64,000 bases of DNA from Legionella rowbothamii (GTDB taxonomy: Bacteria; Pseudomonadota; Gammaproteobacteria; Legionellales; Legionellaceae): assembly GCF_900639985.1 (NCBI RefSeq), contig NZ_CAAAIM010000001.1, positions 744,001 through 808,000 of the forward strand. Direction: 5' to 3'. Under the pieces are notes generated by a model. That model saw only the letters and a list, made by a program, of their open reading frames with translations. It did no database searches and had not been told where the DNA came from. The translations under genes and the position numbers were made by a program. Each line of letters opens with the position of its first letter. Position 1 is the first letter of the stretch. Of this stretch, positions 1 to 9,305 are shown one piece after another.

Positions 1-156
1 ATATTCTGACTGCGCCTGAGAATCAGTTAAATAATAACTAATCATGGTAAGCATTGCTAATTTAAATGCATTATCATTAAAGGCCCCCAAAAACTGAGTA
101 AAGAAGAAAGGCAAAAATCGCCGTTCTTTAAAAAGGTAAATAATACCTACACCCAT
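1..156 (-). CDS. MFS transporter, LplT/Aas-type N-terminus (partial)
   Basis: This is the first 52 codons of a minus-strand gene that runs off the left edge of the window. The start is the ATG whose complement lies at 154-156, and a purine-rich GAGGGA sits 8 bases upstream. The peptide contains FLPFFFTQFLGAFNDNAFK. The sequence Q-F-L-G-A-F-N-D-N is the hallmark first transmembrane segment of the MFS lysophospholipid transporter LplT and of the MFS half of Aas-type acyltransferases. Members move lysophospholipids across the inner membrane for re-acylation. Whether this copy is stand-alone or fused to an acyltransferase cannot be seen. Confidence 0.7.
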   Translation of the reverse strand, partial: MGVGIIYLFKERRFLPFFFTQFLGAFNDNAFKLAMLTMISYYLTDSQAQSEY

Positions 157-464
157 AAGGTATCCCTCTGTTCTACCAGAAAAATTGGCTAAGAATAATC
201 ATGTATTACCGGAAAGTAAATGCTTTCCGTGCAGCGTGCCCCCTGGTTTGCTTCCTCGTTCCTAGCAATAACGAACTATAAATTAATCTTTAATCCTCCC
301 TTCGTCATTGAAATAGCCCAAGGTTCTGTGGCTTGAATTTCTGGCTTACATAATCGTTATCTTTGTGCAATACAATAAAATATTTCTTAATAAATGTTCA
401 AAAACAGACCAACCCCTATGCTAAAATTAATAGGATATAGAACTTGTTTTGATAAGGATCGATC
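157..464. other. Intergenic region upstream of the SidE-PDE-like gene
   Basis: This is the divergent spacer between the MFS gene and the 1277-aa gene. An extended -10 element (TG at 419-420, TAAAAT at 422-427) and a Shine-Dalgarno AAGGA near 453-457 fit expression of the rightward gene. I do not see a convincing -35 box. I see no RNA gene or other coding sequence here. Confidence 0.4.
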
Positions 465-3400
465 ATGAGTAATGAATACATCGAAATCTATCAAGAGCAT
501 AAGTACCATGAGCAGAAAGATACGATTGATTCATTGATAGAAACTTTAGAACGATTAAAAAGTGACACAGAAAAACAGCAATCATCGTGGTTGCACTCTA
601 TCTTGCGTAGGACTAAAGATGGCTTGTTTGGTTTTTTTAAAGATTCGCTCCCGAAGTCAAATTCTCCCGAAACCCTGGTTATAATCGATCAAGTAATTGC
701 AAATTTAAACGCATTAAAAAACAGTGAAATCTACCAAACAGAAGGTGAAACAGCAAATACTCAGCTAGAATTGTTGGCTATTTTAGGCCCTGCATCGAAA
801 GCCCTTACTCCCACAAGCAAATTACACGATTTACTAAACAATATACTGTTTGATGAAGGTTCTAATTATTTTTCCATGAGAGAAAGCAGCATTATCGAGC
901 CTTCACCAATAGAAATATTGTCAGGAGAAGAAGAGCCTTATGAGGAGAATGAACAATGGGCTGTGCCTTATATTGAAGAATTACTGCTCCAAAAGAATCT
1001 ACCTCAAGATACTTTTTATAGTGAAGAAGAAAATCAACTTCAACTGGAAGATGACATTGGTGAGCACGTGCGCTGGGCGTTCAACCATATTTATAATTAT
1101 GAATACCCTGATGGTGCTCAAGATGAAACACTAGCCCGGATTTATCATGGAATTGAGCACGTCAGTCGTGCTGCCGTATATGCCAAAGTTTTTGCGAATC
1201 TTTACCGGAAGTATGGAGATTTAGAAGCCGAAAATTTAAGTGAAGAAGATCTTACGCTAATACAAATCGCATTAATCTTTCATGATTCTGCGCGTGAAGA
1301 TGAGGAAATTGACCACTGGGATCATGAAAGCGCTATATTTTTATACTACTACCTAACTCGGGTACTTGGAGTCGACATCAAAAAAGCTAAATTTGTGGCT
1401 GAGGCAACTGCAAATAAAGATCCCAGCCCTGAAAAAGGATATTTTGAGCTTATTGAACATGAAGATAGTGAAATTTTTTGGCAATTTATCAAGAACGAAG
1501 AAAACTCCTTCCCAGAAAAAAATATTTTTCAAAAAATCATTCATGATTGTGATTGCTTAGACATTATTAGAGCACGAAATCAATTTGACGCGCACTATCT
1601 CGACTTTTATAAAGAAATCGCTAGTAAACCAGGCAATGAAATCGCCTTGGAAGAAATGGCTGAACTCATCATGGAGGCCCGAAGCCTGATTTATACTCAA
1701 GGTGATGCGCGAATTAAACTTAAATTAGACGTGAAAAAGCGTTACGAACATGAGGCGGCTTATTCCAGTATAACCGCCGACATCCATCCCGAAACTTATC
1801 CAGTTCTTTTTGCTTTATACGAGCGATTATTAGATAAAGATGAATTAAAAGACTCTCCCTTAATCGACCTCAGCACTTTTGATAAAACAGCAGAATTATC
1901 AGGAAATAACCTAAGAGCAGCCTTACGTGAAGGACGCATATTAGTACGTGGTATTGCAACCCCAAGTGCCCAGCCTAAAACCAGCGCTCACAAGGCTGCC
2001 TATGCGGATGCAACTTTGGCGGAGAAAGAGATACGCAAAACCATGCGTTCAGACCTAATTAATGTTAAAAGAAGAAAAACCCAACCCATTCCGCAACATA
2101 ATAACCCCATGCGCTCCGTATCCATTTTGGGCTACGGCAGTGGTGTTTATCCTTCCGCTGGAATGTTAATTTTTAATCCTAATGTGGCACAGATTAGAAA
2201 AATTTCTGCTGAAGACTTTGATAGTGGTCGAGGAAGCAAGAAAAAAATAGCTCATTTACAGGAAAAAGAATTTAGAAAAACGGCTTCCTTATTAGAAGAG
2301 GAATATACAGCGCTTATTGGAAAAATGAAGTTAGGTTTATTTGGTAAAGCGAATACTGCAGCTTCAAACTATGCGGAACTTTTGTATGATATAAATCATT
2401 ATGATGCTATTTTTTATACTAATGATCCTGTAATTGCTAATGAGATCGCACATAATGACCCAGATCCTTTCCATCGATTCTCACCGCTGTTACAAGCTAT
2501 TTATTTGCAACAACAATACGAACAGCAATATGAAGTAACAAAGGCGGCTTTTCTCATAGAATACGGAGAAATAGAAGGCTTGAAACTTTTCTTAGAGCGG
2601 TTTGGTTCTAACAAAACCTTACCGCTTTATGAATATTCAGGACAAAATAATCGCTTAGTGCAGGTGGATCCTAAAGACTTAAGCGAAGAACACATTGTAG
2701 AAATGTGGCTTACTATGTGTACTGATTTTATGGGGCAGCAGTTAAAGGCTATTGAGGAAAGTTCGCTTTATACAATGAGTGTTGATGAAATCAAGGTGTT
2801 AAGCATGTATAAGTATAAAGAAAATTATCTCGCTAAAGTAAATCAACCTGCCGACTTAAACTATCCCCAGGGTCTAAGAGATAAAATCTCATCTGCAATT
2901 GAAATAGAAAGACAGCATCTAATTGCTGAACATGAAGCCGAATTATGGGAAAAAGTTAATAATAATGAGCGTTCTGTCTTTTCAAAAGAATATTTTATTT
3001 CCCTAATTTACAGTCCTAAACTCCAAGCATTAAGTGCTCAAAAAATAAAAGAAGAGCTTCGTGATTTTATTCAGTCAGCACCTGAGGCATCGTTTACCGG
3101 TGATGTCATTATCGAAGATACAGTACACTTTACTCCAATTACAGCGCTTAATGAGATAAGCCCGGTCAAACTGGGAAACAATAAGCTAGGTAAAGCCTAC
3201 TTTTTGGCTAAACAATATAGTTTGGAAGATGAGGCGCAACAAATTAGCGCTATAGCATGTGCATCGGCTAAATCATTAATACAAGAATGGGGACAAAACG
3301 ATTATTCATTTAATGTTTTTAATTACTTATCTAAGGCATTGAATTTAAAACAATCATTGCAGCTCCTAAATGCTGATGAAAATACATTGGGTCAGGTTGA

Positions 3401-4298
3401 CCAATTTTTATTAGATACCCTTCAACGTCAAATGGATCTGCTGATTAAGAATGAGGGAGATGTATGTCGATTTAGCTATACAATTGTTGATCTATTCAAG
3501 GCGAAAGCTATTCACCCTGAACATCTTGAGATAATTCACCATGGATACAATCAGCTTAGAAAAAAGATAACTACATTAAATGGAAGAGATTTCACTGGAT
3601 TTTTAAACATAGCCATACGTTTAGGAGAAAACCCTCAAGAAGAATTCGGTCAGTGGTTGGCTGCCCAACGAAGGCTTACAAGCAATGAACTCGCCCTCTT
3701 TACAAAGCCCTTGGCAAAAATCATAGTTTTTGATGATACAAACTTAGAGGTATTTAAAAAATTTATAAAAAAAATTCATCCCTATGAAACTCTTATTGGT
3801 GATTATGTAGATTTTAACTACTGGTTTGCGCAAATTAATAAAGTAAAAAACTTGGTTGAAAATAAAGAGTTTTCACCAGCCCAGTTAGAGATAATCAATG
3901 GGCGTCTTAAAGTGCTCGCTGATAAATTCATAAAAGTATCTATTGCAGAATCAAATTCACTTTTTCATCGTTCATCTCATCCCAATAAAAAGCAATGTAA
4001 GTTATTAGAGACTTATGCCGAGAATATTTCTCAAATCCTAAGACAAGGAATTGTATCAATACCTAATAGCTTAGTTGAGGCATTTACCCAAAATTTGCTT
4101 GAGCTTGATCAGCAAAATTTCAACGGTTCGGAGTTGAGCCAATATCAAATAAACTTGTTTAAAAAAATACACACCCAATTGCCCCAACAAGAACAACGTC
4201 AGGAGGTAATAGATAAATTAGACGAAAAATTGATACCTGTAAATCAGGTAATAACAGAGCCTCAAGCACAGCACGTTCAACAACCGCGTTTTATATAG
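465..4298 (+). CDS. SidE-type phosphodiesterase-domain protein, candidate Dot/Icm effector (1277 aa)
   Basis: Residues from about 195 to 470 resemble the phosphodiesterase (PDE) domain of the Legionella SidE family and the related DupA/DupB proteins. Visible signatures are H228-G-I-E-H232 within HGIEHVSRAAVYAKVFANLYR, the H273-D274 pair in FHDSARE, a TANKD segment, and H360-D-C-D363. In characterised relatives this domain cleaves ADP-ribosylated ubiquitin to make phosphoribosyl-serine linkages, or removes them. No Arg-Ser-ExE ADP-ribosyltransferase signature with correct spacing was found, so a stand-alone PDE protein is more likely than a full SidE ligase. The remaining 800 residues are mostly predicted helical, without a family I recognise. 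There is no signal peptide. The ATG follows AAGGA. The gene stands alone. The substrate and the direction of the reaction are inference. Confidence 0.72.
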   Translation: MSNEYIEIYQEHKYHEQKDTIDSLIETLERLKSDTEKQQSSWLHSILRRTKDGLFGFFKDSLPKSNSPETLVIIDQVIANLNALKNSEIYQTEGETANTQLELLAILGPASKALTPTSKLHDLLNNILFDEGSNYFSMRESSIIEPSPIEILSGEEEPYEENEQWAVPYIEELLLQKNLPQDTFYSEEENQLQLEDDIGEHVRWAFNHIYNYEYPDGAQDETLARIYHGIEHVSRAAVYAKVFANLYRKYGDLEAENLSEEDLTLIQIALIFHDSAREDEEIDHWDHESAIFLYYYLTRVLGVDIKKAKFVAEATANKDPSPEKGYFELIEHEDSEIFWQFIKNEENSFPEKNIFQKIIHDCDCLDIIRARNQFDAHYLDFYKEIASKPGNEIALEEMAELIMEARSLIYTQGDARIKLKLDVKKRYEHEAAYSSITADIHPETYPVLFALYERLLDKDELKDSPLIDLSTFDKTAELSGNNLRAALREGRILVRGIATPSAQPKTSAHKAAYADATLAEKEIRKTMRSDLINVKRRKTQPIPQHNNPMRSVSILGYGSGVYPSAGMLIFNPNVAQIRKISAEDFDSGRGSKKKIAHLQEKEFRKTASLLEEEYTALIGKMKLGLFGKANTAASNYAELLYDINHYDAIFYTNDPVIANEIAHNDPDPFHRFSPLLQAIYLQQQYEQQYEVTKAAFLIEYGEIEGLKLFLERFGSNKTLPLYEYSGQNNRLVQVDPKDLSEEHIVEMWLTMCTDFMGQQLKAIEESSLYTMSVDEIKVLSMYKYKENYLAKVNQPADLNYPQGLRDKISSAIEIERQHLIAEHEAELWEKVNNNERSVFSKEYFISLIYSPKLQALSAQKIKEELRDFIQSAPEASFTGDVIIEDTVHFTPITALNEISPVKLGNNKLGKAYFLAKQYSLEDEAQQISAIACASAKSLIQEWGQNDYSFNVFNYLSKALNLKQSLQLLNADENTLGQVDQFLLDTLQRQMDLLIKNEGDVCRFSYTIVDLFKAKAIHPEHLEIIHHGYNQLRKKITTLNGRDFTGFLNIAIRLGENPQEEFGQWLAAQRRLTSNELALFTKPLAKIIVFDDTNLEVFKKFIKKIHPYETLIGDYVDFNYWFAQINKVKNLVENKEFSPAQLEIINGRLKVLADKFIKVSIAESNSLFHRSSHPNKKQCKLLETYAENISQILRQGIVSIPNSLVEAFTQNLLELDQQNFNGSELSQYQINLFKKIHTQLPQQEQRQEVIDKLDEKLIPVNQVITEPQAQHVQQPRFI

Positions 4299-4435
4299 AC
4301 AGATATATAGATAAAAAAGGCAAAAGCGAAAGGACGACCCTAATTTAGGATAACTAACCCAACATTAAAACCGAACCTCCGCCTATGCTGAAAAAAAACG
4401 CTCGGCGATAGCTAATAATGTACTCGGTTTTTTAC

Positions 4436-4657
4436 TTACTCAGCTTCATTAATTAATGCAACGTCTTGAGCTTTTAAGCCTTTAGGTCCTTTATCAAGAA
4501 CAAAGGTTACAGGATCATTTTCGTGCAAAGTTTTAAAACCTACACCTTGTATATCTTTATAATGTACAAAAATGTCATCACCCTGCTGATTAATAATAAA
4601 TCCAAATCCCTTTTTTTCATTAAACCATTTTACATGGCCTGTCTCTCTCTGTGACAT
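4436..4657 (-). CDS. Cold-shock protein, CspA family
   Basis: This 73-residue single-domain protein has the RNP1 motif KGFGFI and the RNP2-like motif DIFVHY of the CspA OB-fold, which binds single-stranded RNA and DNA. CspA-type proteins melt RNA structure in the cold or act as transcription antiterminators. The opening GHVKWFNEKKGFGF is close to the family consensus, and the length is normal. The start ATG is preceded by AAGGGGAT. The gene is divergent from pyrE, with a 227-bp AT-rich spacer that must hold both promoters. Which Csp paralog this is (cold-induced or constitutive) cannot be told. Confidence 0.93.
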   Translation of the reverse strand: MSQRETGHVKWFNEKKGFGFIINQQGDDIFVHYKDIQGVGFKTLHENDPVTFVLDKGPKGLKAQDVALINEAE

Positions 4658-4884
4658 TAGTATCCCCTTTGTCTTTAAACTTTTTACTTATTTATGCTTA
4701 TTGTCACGCAAGCTCAAGTGGTAAAAAGTTAACTCACTAAAGAGAACTGCGTTATAATAAACATTTACTCTGTACTCAAGAATTTCGTACAGCTAGATTA
4801 GCATAACAGTTTTTTATGTATTGTTAAGATTTTTTTATTAAATTCAATATAATTAACCTCTTTTCGTGCTACTGGAAAAACACT

Positions 4885-5517
4885 ATGAACCATACGAAAT
4901 CATCTTTTATAAAATTAGCGCTTAATTGCCAAGTTTTAAAATTTGGCGAGTTTACTTTAAAGTCAGGAAGGAAAAGTCCCTACTTTTTTAATGCGGGATT
5001 ATTTTATCAAGGCAGCGCGCTCCACGAACTTGGCCAATTTTATGCCCAAACCTTATTAGAACATCAGGCTGAATTCGAACATTTATTTGGTCCTGCTTAT
5101 AAAGGATTACCTCTAGCAACTACAACCGCCATTGCCTTATCAGAATTAGGCAAAGAGACAACCGTGACCTTTAATCGGAAAGAAGCCAAAGATCATGGTG
5201 AAGGTGGTCAATTAATTGGTGCACCATTAACGGGTAATACCATTATTGTTGATGATGTAATCACTGCAGGAACTGCTTTTCGTGAGGCACAGAAATTAAT
5301 TAAAGAACATGGCGGAAATCTTACCGGCGTGGTCATAGCACTCGATCGTTGTGAACGCGGACTAACTCATGAGTCCACACTCTCTGAAATTAAAGCCCAG
5401 GGAATTAATGTCTATTCGATTATTAATTTGTTTGATTTAATTGATTATTTAAAAGCAACCGATGAGTTAGAACAAGTGAAAAGATTAGAAGAGTACCAAC
5501 AGGTTTATGGTTATTAA
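4885..5517 (+). CDS. pyrE: Orotate phosphoribosyltransferase
   Basis: PyrE joins orotate to PRPP to give orotidine 5'-monophosphate, the fifth step of pyrimidine synthesis, in the cytoplasm. The 210-residue protein has the usual bacterial length. It carries the PRPP-binding signature [16 protein letters not shown], the substrate segment [13 protein letters not shown] near the N-terminus and the flexible-loop region [13 protein letters not shown]. The gene is monocistronic and ends just before a strong palindrome at 5557-5585. No pyrimidine attenuator could be identified in its short leader. Confidence 0.96.
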   Translation: MNHTKSSFIKLALNCQVLKFGEFTLKSGRKSPYFFNAGLFYQGSALHELGQFYAQTLLEHQAEFEHLFGPAYKGLPLATTTAIALSELGKETTVTFNRKEAKDHGEGGQLIGAPLTGNTIIVDDVITAGTAFREAQKLIKEHGGNLTGVVIALDRCERGLTHESTLSEIKAQGINVYSIINLFDLIDYLKATDELEQVKRLEEYQQVYGY

Positions 5518-5556
5518 ATACCAAAAAATTCGCGTGTATCATCTCAGTTTGTTCTT

Positions 5557-5585
5557 TGTATGTTGGGCCCATGGCCCAACATACA
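5557..5585. repeat. Palindromic repeat / hairpin downstream of pyrE
   Basis: A perfect 13-bp stem closes on the 3-base loop CAT (left arm TGTATGTTGGGCC). It lacks a T-tract, so it is not a textbook intrinsic terminator, although its position 40 bases after pyrE suits 3'-end formation. The core TTGGGCCCATGGCCCAA recurs at 60287-60311 and, in inverted form, at 60338-60362. This points to a dispersed REP-like palindrome family rather than a gene-specific terminator. Confidence 0.75.
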
Positions 5586-5695
5586 GTAAATCCACGTAGT
5601 TTTAAGTTTCATTTTGACTTAATTGGGCAGTTTGTTTGTCAAACTCCTATATTATATCCTCAACTAGTACAGGCCACTGTTTTATCTCACTTCTA

Positions 5696-5724
5696 TTGAC
5701 AGCCTCTCAATTCTCCCCTAATAT
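5696..5724 (+). promoter_or_regulatory. Sigma-70 promoter of the his operon
   Basis: TTGACA at 5696-5701 and TAATAT at 5719-5724 are separated by exactly 17 bases: a perfect -35 and a five-of-six -10. The expected start is near 5731, leaving a 5' leader of only about 27 bases before the TrpR-like gene. That is too short for a his leader peptide and attenuator. Confidence 0.72.
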
Positions 5725-5725
5725 C

Positions 5726-5738
5726 GTAACAATGTTAC
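5726..5738. promoter_or_regulatory. Operator-like palindrome at the his transcription start
   Basis: GTAACAATGTTAC is a perfect 5-bp inverted repeat around AAT. It begins one base after the -10 box and covers the predicted start point, where a bound repressor would block RNA polymerase. The first gene of the operon encodes a TrpR-fold protein, so autoregulation is an attractive inference. A 10-of-13 palindrome of this base composition can also occur by chance. Confidence 0.4.
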
Positions 5739-5757
5739 ACTACGCTAATACATTACC

Positions 5758-6054
5758 ATGAAAACACATACTACTGTAAAACATTCTGCTCTTCCTGATT
5801 TAATGCAAGCAATCAGCTTGCTGGAAAATAAAGAGGAAGCACTGCAATTTTTTACTGACCTCTGTACCCCCGCTGAGTTAGAAGCAATGGCGGATCGTTG
5901 GCAGGTGGTTCCCCTTCTGCGACAAGGTATTCCTTATCGCACCATACATGAACAAACTGGAGTCAGTGTTACAACCATCACTCGAGTTGCACGCTGTTTA
6001 AGTTTTGGTACTGGCGGTTATGAATTAATCGCAAATCGATCGGAGTTGCTGTGA
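5758..6054 (+). CDS. TrpR-like YerC/YecD-family DNA-binding protein
   Basis: This 98-residue all-helical protein resembles the Trp-repressor superfamily. It has the conserved segment CTPAELEAMADRWQVVPLLRQG followed by a helix-turn-helix, YRTIHEQTGVSVTTITRVARCL, and ends in the typical GGY. YerC/YecD proteins are a TrpR-related family of poorly known ligand specificity. The gene heads the his operon and overlaps hisG by 4 bases (ATGA-type junction), so its job is probably histidine or related amino-acid control. The start codon has a weak Shine-Dalgarno. The regulator role is inference from fold and position. Confidence 0.85.
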   Translation: MKTHTTVKHSALPDLMQAISLLENKEEALQFFTDLCTPAELEAMADRWQVVPLLRQGIPYRTIHEQTGVSVTTITRVARCLSFGTGGYELIANRSELL

Positions 6055-6932
6055 AAAATCGTTTACGTTTAGCACTACAAAAAAAGGGGCGCTTATCGGA
6101 AGAATCGCTGAATTTGTTACAACGTTGTGGCTTAAAGTTTCGTATCAAGCCTAATGCCTTACTTACTCATGTAGATAATTTTCCTATAGACTTATTATTT
6201 GTCCGTGATGATGACATTCCTACTCTGGTATTTGATGGACTTTGTGATGGTGGAATTGTTGGGGAAAATGTCTTATTTGAATCCTCACTGGCTAATCCAG
6301 GCAAATCATATAGAACCACTGCAAAACTAGGAAGTTGTACCTGCCGCTTATCGCTTGCCGTCCCTGAAGTTTTTGATTATCAAGGTCCAGGCTGCTTAGA
6401 TGGCAAACGAATTGCAACCAGTTACCCAAACCTTCTGAATCAGTATTTACAGGAACGAAAAATTTGTGCGGAAATTCTGTTTTTATCGGGCTCTATTGAA
6501 GTAGCCCCCCGCATGGGCATGGCCGATGCCATTTGTGATTTGGTATCTAGTGGACAAACTCTGGAAGACAATAAGCTTTATGAAGTAGATACCCTACTCC
6601 AAAGCCAGGCAGTCTTAATCCAAAGCGAGCTCGAATGCCCACCTCAATTTCAAGATTTATTTGCCATGCTAGCGCGTCGCATTCAGTCCGTGCAGCAAGC
6701 CCAAGAACGCAAATACATTGTCTTTCATGCACCTAAATCTGCGTTGGAGCGTATCGCTGAAAAACTGCCCGGAGCAGAATCACCAACGATACTCCCCTTA
6801 CCAGGTAGTCAGGATAAGGTAGCTGTGCATGTCGTTTCCAGTGAGCGGGTCTTTTGGAACACCCTGGAAACCATTCAGGAATTAGGTGCCAGTTCCATTC
6901 TGGTTTTACCAATAGAAAAGATGTTGGAGTAG
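6051..6932 (+). CDS. hisG: ATP phosphoribosyltransferase, long form
   Basis: HisG condenses ATP and PRPP, the first and feedback-controlled step of histidine synthesis. At 293 residues this is the long form, which has its own C-terminal ACT-like regulatory domain (roughly residues 220-293) and does not need HisZ. The N-terminus LRLALQKKGRLSEESLNLLQ and the PRPP-site segment GMADAICDLVSSGQTLEDN are characteristic. The start overlaps the end of the TrpR-like gene, which implies translational coupling. hisD starts 5 bases downstream of its stop. Confidence 0.96.
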   Translation: MKNRLRLALQKKGRLSEESLNLLQRCGLKFRIKPNALLTHVDNFPIDLLFVRDDDIPTLVFDGLCDGGIVGENVLFESSLANPGKSYRTTAKLGSCTCRLSLAVPEVFDYQGPGCLDGKRIATSYPNLLNQYLQERKICAEILFLSGSIEVAPRMGMADAICDLVSSGQTLEDNKLYEVDTLLQSQAVLIQSELECPPQFQDLFAMLARRIQSVQQAQERKYIVFHAPKSALERIAEKLPGAESPTILPLPGSQDKVAVHVVSSERVFWNTLETIQELGASSILVLPIEKMLE

Positions 6933-6937
6933 TCACA

Positions 6938-8233
6938 ATGTTAGCAATTAAAAATTGGCAATCACTTACTGAGGCAGAAAAAAAATTAGCTTTGGCACGT
7001 CCCCCGCAAACCTCAGCAGCTAAAAATGGGGTTTTAGAGATCATTAAACAGGTACAAAACTTCGGTGATAAGGCACTTATTGGATTAACCCAAAAATTCG
7101 ATGGGATTACACTAGAGAGACTACAAATACCCACGACAAAAATCCAAAAGGCACGGGTAAGCCAATCCGCTTTAACAGCAATAAATACTGCCATCGAAAC
7201 CATTACTCGATACCATCAGTCTCTTTTGCCAGAAAGCCAAAATATATGCACTGCAAATGGAGTAAACATCCAAACAGTGTATCGCCCTATTCAACGTGTG
7301 GGCTTATATGTTCCTGGGGGTAATAAAACACCTCTGATTTCCTCCTTATTAATGCAAGCTATACCCGCATTAGTTGCAGGATGTCCAGTTAAAGTATTTT
7401 GCACACCTCCGGATGCAAACGGTGGCATCAATGAGCACTTATTAGTCGCTGCACGTTTATGCGGTATTGATACGATCTACACCTTAGGTGGAGCGCAAGC
7501 GATTGCCGCTATGGCTTATGGGACCGAAAGTGTTATCAAAGTTGATAAAGTCTTTGGTCCTGGAAACAGTCACGTGACTGAAGCCAAAACTTTAGTTGCT
7601 AATGATCCTGCAGGGGCTGCAATTGACATGCCTGCAGGGCCATCAGAAGTAATGATTATTGCGGATAATGAGGCAAATCCTGCCTTTATTGCAGCTGATC
7701 TATTAGCCCAATCCGAGCATGGTATTGATTCTCAAGTCATTTTAATTTGTGAAAGTGAACCTCTAGCCCAACAGGTGAATCAACAATTAGAAGTACAGCT
7801 CAAGACATTAACACGTACACAAATTATTAAAGAGTCATTAGCGAATAGCTTCATCATTTTATGTAATCAACGAAATGAGCAACTTAATATTATTAATAGC
7901 TATGCACCTGAACACTTAATTATTAACCGCCAGGATGCAGATACTTGGATACAACAAATCAATGCAGCAGGTACAGTGTTCCTAGGCTCATGGGCAGCAG
8001 AAACTTTAGGCGATTATGTAACTGGTTCCAATCACGTATTACCTACAAATGGTTTTGCTAGAAATCATAATGGCCTTAGCACCGCAGATTTTTTAATTCG
8101 TTTTAGCGTGCAAACAATTAACCAGGAAGGGATTAAAAATTTAGGACCAGCAGCAATTACGCTAGCACAAATTGAAGGATTAAGCGCACACGCGAATGCG
8201 GTAGAAATTAGACTTAATTCTCTGGAGGTTTGA
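6938..8233 (+). CDS. hisD: Histidinol dehydrogenase
   Basis: HisD oxidises L-histidinol to L-histidine in two NAD-dependent steps with a catalytic zinc. The ATG at 6938 was chosen because it follows GGAG at a good distance and gives 431 residues, the family length. Upstream in-frame codons lie inside hisG. Family motifs are RVGLYVPGG, KVFGPGNSHVTEAK, DMPAGPSEV and GSNHVLPT. The stop codon abuts the hisC start directly, so the two are translationally coupled. Confidence 0.96.
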   Translation: MLAIKNWQSLTEAEKKLALARPPQTSAAKNGVLEIIKQVQNFGDKALIGLTQKFDGITLERLQIPTTKIQKARVSQSALTAINTAIETITRYHQSLLPESQNICTANGVNIQTVYRPIQRVGLYVPGGNKTPLISSLLMQAIPALVAGCPVKVFCTPPDANGGINEHLLVAARLCGIDTIYTLGGAQAIAAMAYGTESVIKVDKVFGPGNSHVTEAKTLVANDPAGAAIDMPAGPSEVMIIADNEANPAFIAADLLAQSEHGIDSQVILICESEPLAQQVNQQLEVQLKTLTRTQIIKESLANSFIILCNQRNEQLNIINSYAPEHLIINRQDADTWIQQINAAGTVFLGSWAAETLGDYVTGSNHVLPTNGFARNHNGLSTADFLIRFSVQTINQEGIKNLGPAAITLAQIEGLSAHANAVEIRLNSLEV

Positions 8234-9304
8234 ATGTCCATACTTAATTTAATACGCCCTGAACTTTTGAAAATTCCGACGTACATTGCAGGCACTGAGC
8301 AAATAAAAAATCGGCTGCACGCTAATGAATTGCCTTGGTCAGCAATCAATGCAGATTCTATTGATTTAAATTTTTATCCGGAAGCAGAATATAAAATACA
8401 GCTACAAGAGCAGTTAGCTCAACGCTATCAAATAAAATCGGACCAATTGGCATTAACACGAGGTTCTGATGATGGCATTGATCTTCTAGTGCGTTTATTT
8501 TTAAAAGCCCGACAAGATGCTTTCATGCAATTTCCCCCAACTTTTTCTATGTATGAATTTTATGTGCAATTGCAGCAAGCACAAATAATTCAATGCCCCT
8601 TAGATCCTGCAAATAATTTTGTCTTAGGCATTGAGCAAATCAACGGATGTTGGCAAGAAAATTGCAAAATGATTATGCTGTGTAGCCCTAATAATCCTAC
8701 TGCAAATGCCATTGATTTAGAGTTCATTGCCACTCTGTGCCAACAATATAAAAATCGCTCAGTTATTGTGGTGGATGAAGCATATATTGAATTTGCTAAT
8801 CGTCAAAGTGCAGTGTCTTTGATTTCGCAATTTGATAATTTGATTGTGTTGCGCACTTTATCTAAAGCATATGGCTTAGCTGCTTTACGCTTGGGGATCG
8901 TAATTGCGCAATCGCAGGTCATTCAGGCTTTAAATAACATTATGGCGCCCTATCCTCTATCCAGCGTGGTGATGCGCTTAGCACAACAAGCACTTAGTAA
9001 TGATGCCTGGTTTACTACGGCAATCGAACGCATTAAAAAGGCGCGCTTGAAGCTGAGTGCTGATTTAGCTGCAAATTCGTTAATTGAAAAAGTCTACTCA
9101 TCAGAAACCAATTTTATTTTGGTGAAAACAGCTTATGCCCAAGAGTTAGTGAATTGGCTAAGCCAACAGGGCATCAGCATTAGAGGATTTGCTGCCAATT
9201 CAATTTTACATAATCACTTACGTATTACCGTAGGTGATGAACAACAAAATCTGCTCATAATGACTGCTTTATCTTCGTTTAAAAATAGAATTTCGGGGTT
9301 GTAA
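8234..9304 (+). CDS. hisC: Histidinol-phosphate aminotransferase
   Basis: This PLP-dependent class I/II aminotransferase converts imidazole-acetol phosphate to histidinol phosphate. The Schiff-base lysine lies in [15 protein letters not shown], and the PLP-contacting segments CSPNNPTAN and VDEAYIEFA are clear. Its 356 residues are normal for HisC. It lies immediately after hisD and one base before hisB. Gene order and gap-free packing support the his assignment over other aminotransferases of this fold. Confidence 0.95.
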   Translation: MSILNLIRPELLKIPTYIAGTEQIKNRLHANELPWSAINADSIDLNFYPEAEYKIQLQEQLAQRYQIKSDQLALTRGSDDGIDLLVRLFLKARQDAFMQFPPTFSMYEFYVQLQQAQIIQCPLDPANNFVLGIEQINGCWQENCKMIMLCSPNNPTANAIDLEFIATLCQQYKNRSVIVVDEAYIEFANRQSAVSLISQFDNLIVLRTLSKAYGLAALRLGIVIAQSQVIQALNNIMAPYPLSSVVMRLAQQALSNDAWFTTAIERIKKARLKLSADLAANSLIEKVYSSETNFILVKTAYAQELVNWLSQQGISIRGFAANSILHNHLRITVGDEQQNLLIMTALSSFKNRISGL

Positions 9305-9305
9305 C

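Noticed and set aside
1941..2580. LVRG at R495 and E702-I-E704 in the SidE-like protein as an Arg-Ser-ExE ADP-ribosyltransferase signature.
   Set aside because: The Arg to ExE distance is about 207 residues, against roughly 95 in SdeA, and no proper STS segment lies between them.
4360..4435. An intrinsic terminator after the cold-shock gene.
   Set aside because: No stem with enough perfect pairing followed by a T-run could be drawn.
5520..5760. A his leader peptide and attenuator before the operon.
   Set aside because: There is no run of His codons, and the leader after the consensus promoter is only about 27 bases.
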